Shown here one piece after another: positions 44,691-53,788 of a stretch of DNA of 64,000 bases; the first letter of the stretch is position 1; each line of letters starts with the position of its first letter. Origin of the DNA: Acinetobacter chinensis (lineage in GTDB: Bacteria; Pseudomonadota; Gammaproteobacteria; Pseudomonadales; Moraxellaceae); the NCBI RefSeq assembly GCF_002165375.2, contig NZ_CP032134.1, forward strand, positions 620,001-684,000, written 5' to 3'. The notes beneath the pieces are model-generated. The model made no database searches. It saw only the letters and a list, made by a program, of their open reading frames with translations, and was not told where the DNA came from. The position numbers and the translations under genes are program-made.

Positions 44691-44694
44691 TTTA

Positions 44695-45768
44695 ATGAAT
44701 AAAAATCTGATATTTCTAATATGTTTACCCTCATTCAGCTTTGCTGAACAGTCAGCCAGATTGTCACTGAATGCCGAATTATACAGTGATCCTGTTTCGG
44801 TACATGCCTTTTTGAATGACTGGGATACGCCACGTCTGGAAAAAGGCAGGAATGCTTTTGCTTCTGGAAAAATGAAACTCGAAACCCAGCAGGATCACTG
44901 GACGATGGGATGGGTCTGGTCGTATGACTATCAGCTACGCTTCAGTGAAGATATGGCAAAGCTGTATTATCAAATTAAAAATGATCAGTTGATTGATGCA
45001 AATTCAGATTATGCTTTGGAACTGGAAGCACAACATGTTGACACTGTGGGTGCCCGATTTGGCTATGACTGGAATATAAACCCTGACTGGAAAATAGTGA
45101 CAGGATTAACAGCATTGATTGGTCGGCATTATGTCGATGGTGTATTTCAAGCCCAGGGTCAAACTGGCAACATGCCTGAACTGATGGATCGGGTTAAATG
45201 GTTAAATGGTCATTTAAACTATAGTTATGATGAACCGGCATTGAAAGAAGATGAGCTCGGTTGGGATGGTCGAACCAATAGAGGTTATGGTTATGCCCTG
45301 GATCTGGGTATAAAGGCTAAGCTGGGTAAAAACTGGGATATTACTGTACAAGCGGAAGATATTTTCAGTTATTTATATTGGGACAACGCACCTTTTACAA
45401 AATATAGTGTTCGTTATGATCAGAACAGTCGCCCACGTATGGATCTGGCTGGGCAATTAAGTAAGACCCAGCAATATACCCAGAAATTACCGTATAAAAT
45501 CAGTTCTGAAATGATGTATTCACGGGATGATCAACCATGGAGTTTAAGTTTAACGGGTTTTTCAACTCAGTATCTTACTTTGGTCCAGATGAATGCTTTC
45601 TGGCAGTATGCGTCATTTAAATATGGCGTGCATATAGAGCCACAAACGAACTCTTTAGGTTTGTCTGTACAACATAAAAATTTTGGTTTGAAGTATCTCA
45701 CTGATGATTTAGCGACCAACGATGCACATCGTTTCAGTACATATTTATATGCACAATATTTTTGGTAA
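44695..45768 (+). CDS. Predicted outer-membrane beta-barrel protein
   Basis: A 357-residue protein starting MNKNLIFLICLPSFSFA-EQ, a signal peptide of about 17 residues. The mature part is rich in aromatic residues and alternating beta strands (WTMGWVWSYDYQLRF, WDITVQAEDIFSYLYW) and ends in tryptophan (YLYAQYFW), as outer-membrane barrels usually end in an aromatic residue. I do not recognise the family. It starts 49 bp after the lipoprotein stop, behind a hairpin. The frame opens at 44671 but the ATG at 44695 gives the signal peptide. Confidence 0.7.
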   Translation: MNKNLIFLICLPSFSFAEQSARLSLNAELYSDPVSVHAFLNDWDTPRLEKGRNAFASGKMKLETQQDHWTMGWVWSYDYQLRFSEDMAKLYYQIKNDQLIDANSDYALELEAQHVDTVGARFGYDWNINPDWKIVTGLTALIGRHYVDGVFQAQGQTGNMPELMDRVKWLNGHLNYSYDEPALKEDELGWDGRTNRGYGYALDLGIKAKLGKNWDITVQAEDIFSYLYWDNAPFTKYSVRYDQNSRPRMDLAGQLSKTQQYTQKLPYKISSEMMYSRDDQPWSLSLTGFSTQYLTLVQMNAFWQYASFKYGVHIEPQTNSLGLSVQHKNFGLKYLTDDLATNDAHRFSTYLYAQYFW

Positions 45769-45794
45769 TTCAAAATTTGAATGTAATTTCCATT

Positions 45795-45829
45795 AAATAA
45801 AGCGGAGTATAGACTCCGCTTTATTTTTA
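45795..45829. terminator. Bidirectional terminator between barrel gene and selO
   Basis: Perfect 14-bp stem AAATAAAGCGGAGT/ACTCCGCTTTATTT with loop ATAG and T-runs on both strands. It touches the selO stop codon. Confidence 0.92.
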
Positions 45830-47269
45830 AGAAGAACAGCTCACCATTACTTCGGGTACATCACTTGCCAATGGTGCCAGATCTTCAGCCCGTTCCACAT
45901 CAGGTTGCTTGGTAAACGGCTGGTTGAGTAATGTAAACAGTCGTTCAACTTCTGAAAAATCACCTCGTTCAGCCTGCTCAATTGCTTTTTGTGCCATGTG
46001 ATTACGCAAAATATAAAGGGGATTGGCATGCAGCATTTCAGCATCCAGCGTATCAGTGTCCTGATTTTCACGGATGTTTTCATACTGGGTCAGAAAACTT
46101 TCAAACTGACGACGGTCTAAACAATCATCTTTAATGGCTTCATACTGTTTGTTCTGTAAGCGGATAAAACTGTTCGTATAATCCAGCTGTTCTGATTGCA
46201 TGATTCTTAGAAATGCCATACCACACTCAAAACTGTCTTTATGAAATGCCGGTAAGCCCATTTTCTGGCAAAGACCATGCGTATAATTTTCAAGGAAAGT
46301 CGGTTCGAAATATTCCAGACAGTCAGCAAGTTCCTGTTTGAACTGTTCTTTATTTTCAGGTGTAGCCAATGGAATTAAGTTGTTCAACCAGTTCCATAAA
46401 TTCCAGTGTGCAATACTTGGCTGGTTCTGATAGGTATAACGACCGTTGTAATCACTGTGGTTGTTGATCCAGTTGGGGCGGAAACGCTCCATAAAGCCGT
46501 ATGGTCCAAAGTCTAAAGTTGAACCTGTAATATTTAAGTTGTCTGTATTCATCACGCCATGTGCAAAGCCAACTAGTTGCCATCTGGCAATCATCACAGC
46601 TGTGTTCTGAATGACTCTGGTGGCAAAGGCTAAAACTGGATTTTCAGCTTCAAGGCATTCTGGATAGTGCCATTCAATACATTTCTGAGTAAATTCTTTG
46701 AGTAATTCAGGCTGATACTGATTGATCCATTCAAAATGACCCAGGCGGATATGGCAGTCTGAAGTACGGAGCATCATTGCACCAGGTTCAAGCTTCTCAC
46801 GCTGTACTCCTTGCTCAGATGTAGTGAAACCGACTGAATTACTTGATGGTACTCCTAAAGCATTTAAGGCATGTCCTGCGAGATACTCACGAATCACAGA
46901 GCGTAGAACGGCACGACCATCGCCCATACGCGAGTAGGGCGTTGAGCCTGCACCTTTTAAATGCAGATCAATGGTCTGGTTGTTTTTATTCAGAATCTGA
47001 GCAATCAGTAAGCCACGTCCGTCACCCAGCTGTCCTGCCCATTGACCGAACTGGTGTCCTGCATAAACCATGGCAAGTGGATGAAATTCAGCAAAGGTTT
47101 TCTGTCCGCTACAGATTTCGACCCATTCAGCTTTGTCCTGTTCGCTCCACTGTAACTCCTCTGCCAGTGCTTCATTGAAGTGTCCTGCTTTTGCACCTTT
47201 GAGGGGGGCAGGCATTTGCTCATGATAGAGTTTTGGGTTCAGTGAAGGGTAGCGTGGAGTGAATTTCAT
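45827..47269 (-). CDS. selO: Protein adenylyltransferase SelO (YdiU)
   Basis: 480 residues, the usual length (478 in E. coli). SelO is a pseudokinase-fold enzyme that transfers AMP to Ser/Thr/Tyr of target proteins and links to redox stress. Visible parts: AMVYAGHQFGQWAGQLGDGR, LHLKGAGSTPYSRMGDGRAVLRS, GVMNTDNLNITGSTLDFGPYGF (metal-binding Asn/Asp) and the C-terminal VMVSCSS with the conserved Cys that is Sec in some eukaryotic homologues. Single-gene unit on the minus strand. Confidence 0.95.
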   Translation of the reverse strand: MKFTPRYPSLNPKLYHEQMPAPLKGAKAGHFNEALAEELQWSEQDKAEWVEICSGQKTFAEFHPLAMVYAGHQFGQWAGQLGDGRGLLIAQILNKNNQTIDLHLKGAGSTPYSRMGDGRAVLRSVIREYLAGHALNALGVPSSNSVGFTTSEQGVQREKLEPGAMMLRTSDCHIRLGHFEWINQYQPELLKEFTQKCIEWHYPECLEAENPVLAFATRVIQNTAVMIARWQLVGFAHGVMNTDNLNITGSTLDFGPYGFMERFRPNWINNHSDYNGRYTYQNQPSIAHWNLWNWLNNLIPLATPENKEQFKQELADCLEYFEPTFLENYTHGLCQKMGLPAFHKDSFECGMAFLRIMQSEQLDYTNSFIRLQNKQYEAIKDDCLDRRQFESFLTQYENIRENQDTDTLDAEMLHANPLYILRNHMAQKAIEQAERGDFSEVERLFTLLNQPFTKQPDVERAEDLAPLASDVPEVMVSCSS

Positions 47270-47351
47270 AGCAGAACATCAGAATGGCTGTGCTGAAACT
47301 ATAGCAAAGTTTTACAGGCTATGGGGATGAATACCTACTGTTTCAGTCGGC

Positions 47352-47681
47352 TTAATCAACGATAAATAATTTTGCCCCCGTGGCCGTGGATGAGCGATGT
47401 GCTTCGGCATGATCTGCAACCTGATAGCTCATTCCTGCTGTGAGGGTAAATGTTCTGCCATCTTCCAGTTCGGTGTGTAATTCACCTTCCAGACATAACA
47501 GGATATGTCCTTTAGAGCACCAATGGTCGGAGAGATAACCTGCAGAATATTCCACCATTCTGACACGGATATGATCAAACTGTTGGGTGCGCCAGAGTGC
47601 ATAGCCTTGCTCACCTTCATGACGGGTTGTAGGAATTTCTGTCCAGTTGGTAGTACCAAATGGGATGTTGTTCAGGTTCAT
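47352..47681 (-). CDS. DHCW-motif cupin fold protein
   Basis: A 109-residue single-domain cupin. The motif SDHWCSKGHILLCLEGELHTEL is the family signature (Asp-His-Trp-Cys then His), with metal-ligand-type His residues, and the GRTFTLTAGMSYQVAD turn closes the barrel. The function of this family is unknown. It is 82 bp downstream of selO's start region on the same strand, separated from it, so a separate unit is likely. Confidence 0.85.
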   Translation of the reverse strand: MNLNNIPFGTTNWTEIPTTRHEGEQGYALWRTQQFDHIRVRMVEYSAGYLSDHWCSKGHILLCLEGELHTELEDGRTFTLTAGMSYQVADHAEAHRSSTATGAKLFIVD

Positions 47682-47816
47682 TTTTTATTCTCTGATTGAT
47701 GTAAATTTTATTCTGTAAGAGGAAAGGATGCTTTCAATGGAAAACTTCTCCTTTACAGACCTGGAATCTATTGGGCGGATATTCATCTTTCAAAAGGGGA
47801 GAAGATTTTTGAGTGG

Positions 47817-47846
47817 TAAAAGAAAAGCCCCATTCTGGAGCTTTTC
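47817..47846 (-). terminator. Terminator of the desaturase gene
   Basis: GAAAAGC(T)CC/GG(G)GCTTTTC stem with loop AGAAT on the minus strand, then a T-rich tail; 18 bases past the stop. Confidence 0.75.
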
Positions 47847-47863
47847 AATTTATTCAGTTCTGA

Positions 47864-49027
47864 TTAAGAAACAACATTCTTTTTAATGCCACGCATGAGT
47901 GTTTCCAGGCGTTCACGGTGGAATGCAAGTTTCTGTTCAACCAGCTGGAAATCCACTTTTAACTTTGCATCCATCTGATGCAGTTTTTCAGCAACAGAAG
48001 CTTTCTTGGCCTGAAGTTCTTCTTCCTTCAGCGCAGCCCAGTCGTTCAATGTGTTGGTAAATGCTTCATATTCCTGAGCAACTTTCTGTTTCATTGCTGC
48101 AATATCTGCATTTACGTCATGACCATAAACGGCTAAGTCCTGCTGTGCGTATTTGAAACGCATTGCCAGTTCAGCTTTTTTAATGTTGAAGCTTGGAATG
48201 CGGCGTAGATTTTTTGCCAGACCAACTTTTGAACAGCTCCAGATGAGCCATTTGGTTGGGTCATACTGCCACCATTTCACGCCGTTACGGTAGTCGTACT
48301 GGAAAATATGGTGATAGTTATGATAACCCTCGCCCCAGGTTGCAATTGCAAGGACAAAGTTATCACGTGCTGTATTTTCATCTGTATAAGGACGTTTGCC
48401 CCACATATGGCACAGCGAGTTAATAAAGAAAGTCACGTGATGGCTGAAGATCAGGCGTAATAGACCACCCAACAGCAATACACCCCACATGTCGCCTACA
48501 GCCCAGCCAATCGGTAATAAAATACCTGCATGAACGGCAATCACAAGAGGAATGTAGTATTTGTCCTGGAACATGACCAGTTTGTTATCGAGTAGATCTG
48601 GTGCGTTTTTATAATTAGGCTCAGATGCAGGGTAGTTACGCAGCATCCATCCAATATGAGCATACCAGAAGCCATTGTTGATTGAATACGGATCCTGATC
48701 CACATCATCAACATGACGGTGATGGGTACGGTGACCTGAAGCCCAGAACAGGATGCTGTTCTGTACTGCAAAAGTACCCATAATCATCAGAATAATCTGT
48801 AGCGGTAATGTCGCTTCATAGGCACGGTGTGCCCACAGGCGATGATAGCCCGCAGTAATACCTAAACTGCTTAAACCGAGTAAAACAAATAAGCTGACCC
48901 ATGCTGCGGCACTGAAATCGTGATGCCAGGCATACAAAGGAATTGCAATCACTGCAACAACAGGAAGAAAGACCAGTGCAAATACACCGATCCAGTTAAT
49001 TGGGGCTTTTGGCAAGGGAGCATTCAT
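47864..49027 (-). CDS. Membrane fatty-acid desaturase (acyl-CoA delta-9 type)
   Basis: About 387 residues. It has two pairs of membrane helices in the first 200 residues and the three histidine boxes of a di-iron desaturase: HRLWAH, HRTHHRHVD and GEGYHNYHH. It inserts a cis double bond in acyl chains at the membrane, adjusting fluidity. After the catalytic part come about 100 residues of charged coiled coil (DIAAMKQKVAQEYEAF ... ETLMRGIKK), longer than needed for catalysis. The first ATG at 49027 has AGGAG 11 bases upstream; a GTG at 49039 is the alternative start. Confidence 0.9.
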   Translation of the reverse strand: MNAPLPKAPINWIGVFALVFLPVVAVIAIPLYAWHHDFSAAAWVSLFVLLGLSSLGITAGYHRLWAHRAYEATLPLQIILMIMGTFAVQNSILFWASGHRTHHRHVDDVDQDPYSINNGFWYAHIGWMLRNYPASEPNYKNAPDLLDNKLVMFQDKYYIPLVIAVHAGILLPIGWAVGDMWGVLLLGGLLRLIFSHHVTFFINSLCHMWGKRPYTDENTARDNFVLAIATWGEGYHNYHHIFQYDYRNGVKWWQYDPTKWLIWSCSKVGLAKNLRRIPSFNIKKAELAMRFKYAQQDLAVYGHDVNADIAAMKQKVAQEYEAFTNTLNDWAALKEEELQAKKASVAEKLHQMDAKLKVDFQLVEQKLAFHRERLETLMRGIKKNVVS

Positions 49028-49327
49028 CTCCAACAGCACTCCTAAGAACCTTTAAACAGGTAAAATTGAACGCATAGCTTCTTTATTTTTTCAGGCTATA
49101 CAGTTTCAGATAGTAGCATGGGCGAACAGGTGTTCACCATATTAGTGTACATGTGTATTGTATAAAACAGTAACAGAATAAAACATGAATTTTGTGGATT
49201 TAATCGAAAAAAATAAACGACCACAAGCCCGACAATGGTCGAGTCTTTTTATGAGGTTAAACGGGTTGTTTATTGGTTTATATTTCAGCTGGTTAAGCTT
49301 GTTGACACCTGTCTCATTTCTCCATGT

Positions 49328-50050
49328 TTACTGGGTCTGGTTCAGGGCTTTCTGCATCAGTTCTGGAAAATCGGTGATGAGTCCCTGAACGCCTTGGTCA
49401 CGTAAATATTTTGCCCGCTCAGTGTCATTGACTGTCCAGATGCTGATCGCCAGATCTGCATTCTGTGTTGCCTTGATTAAAGCATCTGTTGCAAGCTGAT
49501 TCATCCATCCAATCTGACAGCAGTTTAATGCCAGTGCCTGTTCTATGGCTTTTTCCTTAATGTCATCTTCAATGAGTAAGCCGTGTTTAAAGTGACTGTT
49601 CTGTTGAAGCAGAGCCTGATGAATTTTTAAATCAAAACTGGTGATGATGGCTGTCTGTTCAAAGCCTTTCAGCTGTTTCTGCAATTCGATGATTAACTTT
49701 TCAGCCTGTTCGTCTGTTTCAACCGCTTTGACTTCAACTTCAATATGCTCGAAGTCCTGCATGATGTTCAGACTCTGGCTTAAAGTGGGAGTAATCTGTT
49801 TTTCCCAGTCCATCCAGATATTTGCCTGGTTGTAAGGTTCCAGTTCTGTACTTTTCAGATCATACAGTTTCTGATCTATGCCCGTGGTTCTGAGAAAATT
49901 GTCATCGTGCATGATGATCAGTTCACCATCTTTGAGCTGACGGACATCAAATTCGACTGCACGGATACCTAAGTCATGGATATGCTGGAAACCACCCAAT
50001 GTGTTTTCTGGGGCTTCGCCACGTGCGCCACGATGTCCGATGATTCTCAT
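49328..50050 (-). CDS. Glycerophosphodiester phosphodiesterase, cytosolic
   Basis: A 240-residue GDPD-family TIM barrel. The signature IGHRGARGEAPENTLGGF (catalytic His) is followed by VEFDVRQLKDGELIIMHDDNFLRTTG with metal-ligand Glu/Asp and the second catalytic His. It hydrolyses glycerophosphodiesters to glycerol-3-phosphate and an alcohol. No signal peptide, so it is of the UgpQ type rather than periplasmic GlpQ. Its 3' end overlaps an unsupported small plus-strand frame. Confidence 0.92.
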   Translation of the reverse strand: MRIIGHRGARGEAPENTLGGFQHIHDLGIRAVEFDVRQLKDGELIIMHDDNFLRTTGIDQKLYDLKSTELEPYNQANIWMDWEKQITPTLSQSLNIMQDFEHIEVEVKAVETDEQAEKLIIELQKQLKGFEQTAIITSFDLKIHQALLQQNSHFKHGLLIEDDIKEKAIEQALALNCCQIGWMNQLATDALIKATQNADLAISIWTVNDTERAKYLRDQGVQGLITDFPELMQKALNQTQ

Positions 50051-50154
50051 AGTGTTGCCTATATTTTAAACGCTACCTATTCTGTAATTTTATGGACGTT
50101 GTGATGATTTGCTACATCAGGGAGTCTTATCGTTCACTCATCTTAATGACTGGA

Positions 50155-50295
50155 GCTCATTGGTGTTACTTTTTAAAAAGTAACCAAAACATCACCATTC
50201 ACAAAACCTGTTTAATAATATCAATCTATTCAATGTATCGCAGAAACTTTATTTATTAAATTTCGGTCAGGTTGTGAATGGTGTTGATCAAGGAT
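50155..50295. repeat. Palindromic intergenic element
   Basis: A perfect 20-bp palindrome GTTACTTTTTAAAAAGTAAC (50165-50184) is followed by inverted arms CACCATTCACAA (50193-50204) and TTGTGAATGGTG (50272-50283) that flank an AT-rich core. This looks like a dispersed intergenic palindrome. It lies between the adenosyltransferase and glycerophosphodiesterase genes. Confidence 0.6.
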
Positions 50296-50344
50296 TTAAA
50301 TGCAGTGTACAGAACTGAAAAAGAATCGTTCTGTACAGTTTGAA

Positions 50345-50923
50345 TCAAATCGTTTCATTGATATTTTTTTGCCAAAGCACTTCGCTGCCACCTTCTGCGC
50401 GCTGTAAGGTACGGGAAGCGACAAACAGCCAGTCAGAAAGGCGGTTCAGTAACTGCAATGCTAAAGGCTGAATATTCTGATCACGGGTGTGTACGGTCAT
50501 TAAACTGCGTTCTGCACGACGACAGACTGAACGTGCCTGGTGAGCATAACTGCAGGATAATGTGCCGGCGGGTAGAATAAATTCTTTCAGCATTGGCAGT
50601 GCTTCGTTCATCTGATCAATTTCTTTTTCCAGAAAATTAATACAGACAGGCTGAAGCATGTGATAGCCTGGAATACAGACTTCACCGCCCAGATCAAATA
50701 ACCAGTGCTGGATCAGGCTCAGGGATTTATCCCATGAAGCTTTGTCTGTAATGTTGCTTGCAGTGATCTGAGCACGCAGAATACCGACAGCAGAGTTGAG
50801 CTCATCCACATCACCTAAGGCGGCTATACGCAGATCATCTTTTGCAACGCGGGAGCCATCGCCGAGTCCGGTTGTACCTGCATCACCAGTACGGGTATAG
50901 ATTTTACTTAAACGGTGTCCCAT
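50345..50923 (-). CDS. Cob(I)alamin adenosyltransferase, PduO type
   Basis: A 192-residue ATR. The ATP-binding N-terminus KIYTRTGDAGTTGLGDGSR, the LGDVDELNSAVG block and VCRRAERSL/LNRLSDWLFV match PduO-type corrinoid adenosyltransferases. It makes adenosylcobalamin from cob(I)alamin and ATP in the cytosol. It lies 106 bp downstream of the riboswitch-controlled B12 receptor on the same strand, but a terminator stands between them. It may be partly read through from btuB. Confidence 0.93.
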   Translation of the reverse strand: MGHRLSKIYTRTGDAGTTGLGDGSRVAKDDLRIAALGDVDELNSAVGILRAQITASNITDKASWDKSLSLIQHWLFDLGGEVCIPGYHMLQPVCINFLEKEIDQMNEALPMLKEFILPAGTLSCSYAHQARSVCRRAERSLMTVHTRDQNIQPLALQLLNRLSDWLFVASRTLQRAEGGSEVLWQKNINETI

Positions 50924-50960
50924 GTTGTTGTCCCTTTGAAATGAGAAAATGGTCTTGAGA

Positions 50961-50999
50961 AATTAAAAAGGATAATGCCATAGTTATGACATTATCCTT
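50961..50999 (-). terminator. Terminator after btuB
   Basis: AAGGATAATG/CATTATCCTT stem (minus strand) with a 12-base loop and TTTAATT tail, 31 bases beyond the receptor stop and before the adenosyltransferase gene. Confidence 0.82.
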
Positions 51000-51029
51000 A
51001 AAGTTTCGTGTATTTAAATATTGAATCTT

Positions 51030-52940
51030 TTAGTATTTAAAAGTAATACCTACAGAAGCTTCACGACCGCCATCAACGTACCAGCCATTACCAAAATTAT
51101 CGGCTGTTCTGTAATTGACATCACCCATGTTGATAATATTGCTGAATACTTTCACATTAGGATTGATATTCCAGTACATATTCAGATCAACTGTGGCATA
51201 ACCAGGTGCTTTGACCTTGTTGGCACCATCAGCATAAATATCTGAACGTGCGATCAGGGAAGTACTGATCCCATAAGTTGCATTTTCAAGTCCTGTGGTG
51301 AATGTCAAAGTCTGTTTTGGTCTATAAGCAATTTTGAGATCAGTTTTTTTGTTTACAGAGTCAGCATAAGCATATTCTGTGGTTAAAAACAAATCATCTT
51401 TTTTCCATTTAAAACCAAGTTCTCCACCTTTGATTTCAGCTTTATCAATATTGATATAAGTTGAATTCGGTGAACCATACTTATAACTGATCAGATTTTT
51501 TACTTCAGTCTGGTATGCAGATAAAAATGCTGTTAAGTGTTGTCCAATGTTCTGATTTAAACCAATTTCATAAGAAATACTTTCTTCAGGTTTTAGATCT
51601 GGATTACCATAAGTGTTTCCATATGTTCCTTCAGTGAAGTAATACAGTTCTGTCAGAGAAGGTGCCTTAAAAGCTGTACCGATATTGGCATAAATACTTG
51701 TATCAGGTAATAGCTGATAACGAACAGCACCCTGACCAACCGTATGTGTGCCGAACATTTCATTATCTTCAGTTCTGACACCCAACTGGGTATTCAGTTT
51801 TTCCGTCTGATATTGGTGCTGAACATAATACCCAACAGAATCAATGCTTTGTTTTTTATTTTTTATATCGTTACTTTTGAAATCTGACTCAAGGTACGTT
51901 GCACCAATTAAAAGACTGTTTTCAGTATTAACATTCCATTTTAAATTAAGATCACCTTCATTATTTTCAGTATCAAAGTGATTCGGATTGTTGTCTTTTA
52001 CCTGCTGTTTATCAATAAAATTTGAATAACGTGCTGATAGAGTTAAGTCTTCAGTGATGCCGTACTGAATATTTGAGTTGATCAGACGGTTTTCAAAAAT
52101 ACGTTCAGCATCATTTTTATCGGTCATATAGTTATAGTATTGACTTAAGCCTTCATTCTGGCTGATTGCTAAATCAGCTTTGAAGTCTTTTTTGTTGTCA
52201 TAACCAACTTTTGCACTATAACCTTTTTGATCATAACTGGCTTTTTGATCTTTACTTTGATTATCCAGAATACGTGTCCCATCGCTTTCCAGGCGTTGAC
52301 CACGAATTTGTGCATAAAAATTATCCTGAACTAAATCTGCGCCAGCAATTGCTTTATATGTGTTGTTTTCGCCATATATACCTGTAATGAAACCGCCATT
52401 TTTTACAGGTGTCGCTGTTTTCATCTGAATAACGCCACCGATTGCATCTGTACCATACTGAACTGATGCAGGACCTTTCAGAATTTCAATCTGTCCAATA
52501 TCTGTAGTATCAATAAAGGATGGGTATAAAGCAGAAATATGATTCTGACTGTTTAAATGGGCACCGTCTTTTAATACCAGGGTATGGTTAGGTCTGGTAC
52601 CACGGATAGAAATTTCAGTGATCTGCCCCAGACCACCACTTTGTTTTACAAAAACAGAAGGATCGCGTTGAATTAAATCTGACAGATTTACAGCAGGATT
52701 CTGTTCGATGGTTTTTTTGTCTATAACTGAAATAAGTGCAGGCACATTTTCAATCTTTTCTTCAGAACGAGTTGCAGTAACAACAATCGTCTCAAGTGGT
52801 GAAACAGCTATTTTCTGTTCAGTCGCGGTGGTTTCAGCAAAAACTGAAGAAGAGAACCCCATTGCAACAGCGACAGCACCTACAAGTGCAGTAGGTTTAA
52901 AAGCCTTAGGTTTAGAAAAAGCAGACATGATATGCTCCAT
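51030..52940 (-). CDS. btuB: BtuB-like TonB-dependent vitamin B12 receptor
   Basis: A receptor of about 637 residues. It has a signal peptide (FKPTALVGAVAVAMGFSSSVFA), a TonB-box-like TIVVTA, a plug (SDLIQRDPSVFV, ISIRGTRPNHTLVLKDG, IEILKGPASVQYGTDAIGG) and a beta-barrel ending in VGITFKY. It should import cobalamin across the outer membrane with TonB energy. A cobalamin riboswitch lies directly upstream, which strongly supports the substrate. Two starts are possible, ATG 52940 (GGGGAG 7 bases upstream) and ATG 52928 (GGAG 6 bases upstream); the first is used here. Confidence 0.92.
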   Translation of the reverse strand: MEHIMSAFSKPKAFKPTALVGAVAVAMGFSSSVFAETTATEQKIAVSPLETIVVTATRSEEKIENVPALISVIDKKTIEQNPAVNLSDLIQRDPSVFVKQSGGLGQITEISIRGTRPNHTLVLKDGAHLNSQNHISALYPSFIDTTDIGQIEILKGPASVQYGTDAIGGVIQMKTATPVKNGGFITGIYGENNTYKAIAGADLVQDNFYAQIRGQRLESDGTRILDNQSKDQKASYDQKGYSAKVGYDNKKDFKADLAISQNEGLSQYYNYMTDKNDAERIFENRLINSNIQYGITEDLTLSARYSNFIDKQQVKDNNPNHFDTENNEGDLNLKWNVNTENSLLIGATYLESDFKSNDIKNKKQSIDSVGYYVQHQYQTEKLNTQLGVRTEDNEMFGTHTVGQGAVRYQLLPDTSIYANIGTAFKAPSLTELYYFTEGTYGNTYGNPDLKPEESISYEIGLNQNIGQHLTAFLSAYQTEVKNLISYKYGSPNSTYINIDKAEIKGGELGFKWKKDDLFLTTEYAYADSVNKKTDLKIAYRPKQTLTFTTGLENATYGISTSLIARSDIYADGANKVKAPGYATVDLNMYWNINPNVKVFSNIINMGDVNYRTADNFGNGWYVDGGREASVGITFKY

Positions 52941-52977
52941 ACATTCACTCCCCGTGAATGATTGAGTTGAAGGGCAC

Positions 52978-53162
52978 AACAAGCAGGTATCCGGACTTCA
53001 ATATAGAATACAGTCTGTAAAAGCTGGATTCACTGTTCCACCTTCCCACAAAAAGATTGCAGTGGTGTAAATTTTTCAATTTAAACTGAACAGAATTTCA
53101 TTGTTACCGTTGCGGGGGCAGTGCTGGAATTTCACCAGTTTCCCTAAGCCAAAGCTATGACT
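52978..53162 (-). promoter_or_regulatory. Cobalamin riboswitch of btuB
   Basis: On the minus strand the region contains the B12-box-like AGTCCGGATACCTGCTT (about 52981-52997), the conserved CACTGCCCCCGCAACGG (about 53108-53124) and the CTTAGGGAAACTGGTG segment (about 53134-53149). These are the hallmarks of the AdoCbl aptamer. When B12 is bound, the btuB ribosome-binding site 40-50 bases downstream is likely to be hidden, lowering receptor synthesis. Boundaries are approximate. Confidence 0.9.
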
Positions 53163-53245
53163 CGTTGCATTTGTGCGGAGTATAGAGTCTGATGATCGTT
53201 TAAACAACGTATAAAAAATGAATTGAACTGACTTCAGGAGTAAAA

Positions 53246-53701
53246 ATGGCGATCACAATTCAGGATGCTGAGTTTGATGAAGCTCAACAGATTTTAGAAT
53301 TACAAAAAATTGCTTATCAGCGTGAAGCTGAATTATATCAGGACTGGAATATTCCACCTTTACTGCAAACATTGCATCAATTGGAGCTTGAGTTTGAAAA
53401 TCATCAGATTCTTGTCGCAAAGTTGAATGATGAAATTGTTGGTTCAGTAAGAGGGCGTGTGGATCAAGGCACTTTACATATTGGTCGCTTAATCGTTCAT
53501 CCTGATTTTCAGAAACGGGGAATTGGGAGTCAGTTGTTGATGAAAATAGAACAGGAATCTGAATGCCTGCGTTATGAGTTATTTACAGGCCAAAAAAGCA
53601 TTCAGAATATAAAGCTCTATGAAAAGCTTGGTTATCAGAAGTTTAAAACTGAAAAAATTCATGCTGAACTAGATTTTATTTATTTACATAAACAGGTTTA
53701 A
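53246..53701 (+). CDS. GNAT acetyltransferase
   Basis: A 151-residue GNAT-fold protein. The acetyl-CoA-binding pattern IGRLIVHPDFQKRGIGSQLL (V-x-x-x-x-R/Q-x-x-G-I/A) is clear, with IVGSVRGRV before and YEKLGYQKFKTEK after. Substrate unknown (small amine or protein N-terminus/Lys). AGGAG is 5 bases before the ATG. It is divergent from the btuB riboswitch region and precedes trpF by 87 bp. Confidence 0.9.
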   Translation: MAITIQDAEFDEAQQILELQKIAYQREAELYQDWNIPPLLQTLHQLELEFENHQILVAKLNDEIVGSVRGRVDQGTLHIGRLIVHPDFQKRGIGSQLLMKIEQESECLRYELFTGQKSIQNIKLYEKLGYQKFKTEKIHAELDFIYLHKQV

Positions 53702-53788
53702 GCACTTTTGATTAAATTGCATTACAATGATTCGCCTTCAATATTGAAAATCAGTGTTGAAAACAAAGAATACATTTGAGTCCAGAAC

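Noticed and set aside
49185..49388. 67-codon plus-strand frame between the desaturase and glycerophosphodiesterase genes
   Set aside because: It overlaps the 3' end of the phosphodiesterase gene, has no clear ribosome-binding site and no recognised pattern. A small membrane peptide cannot be fully excluded.
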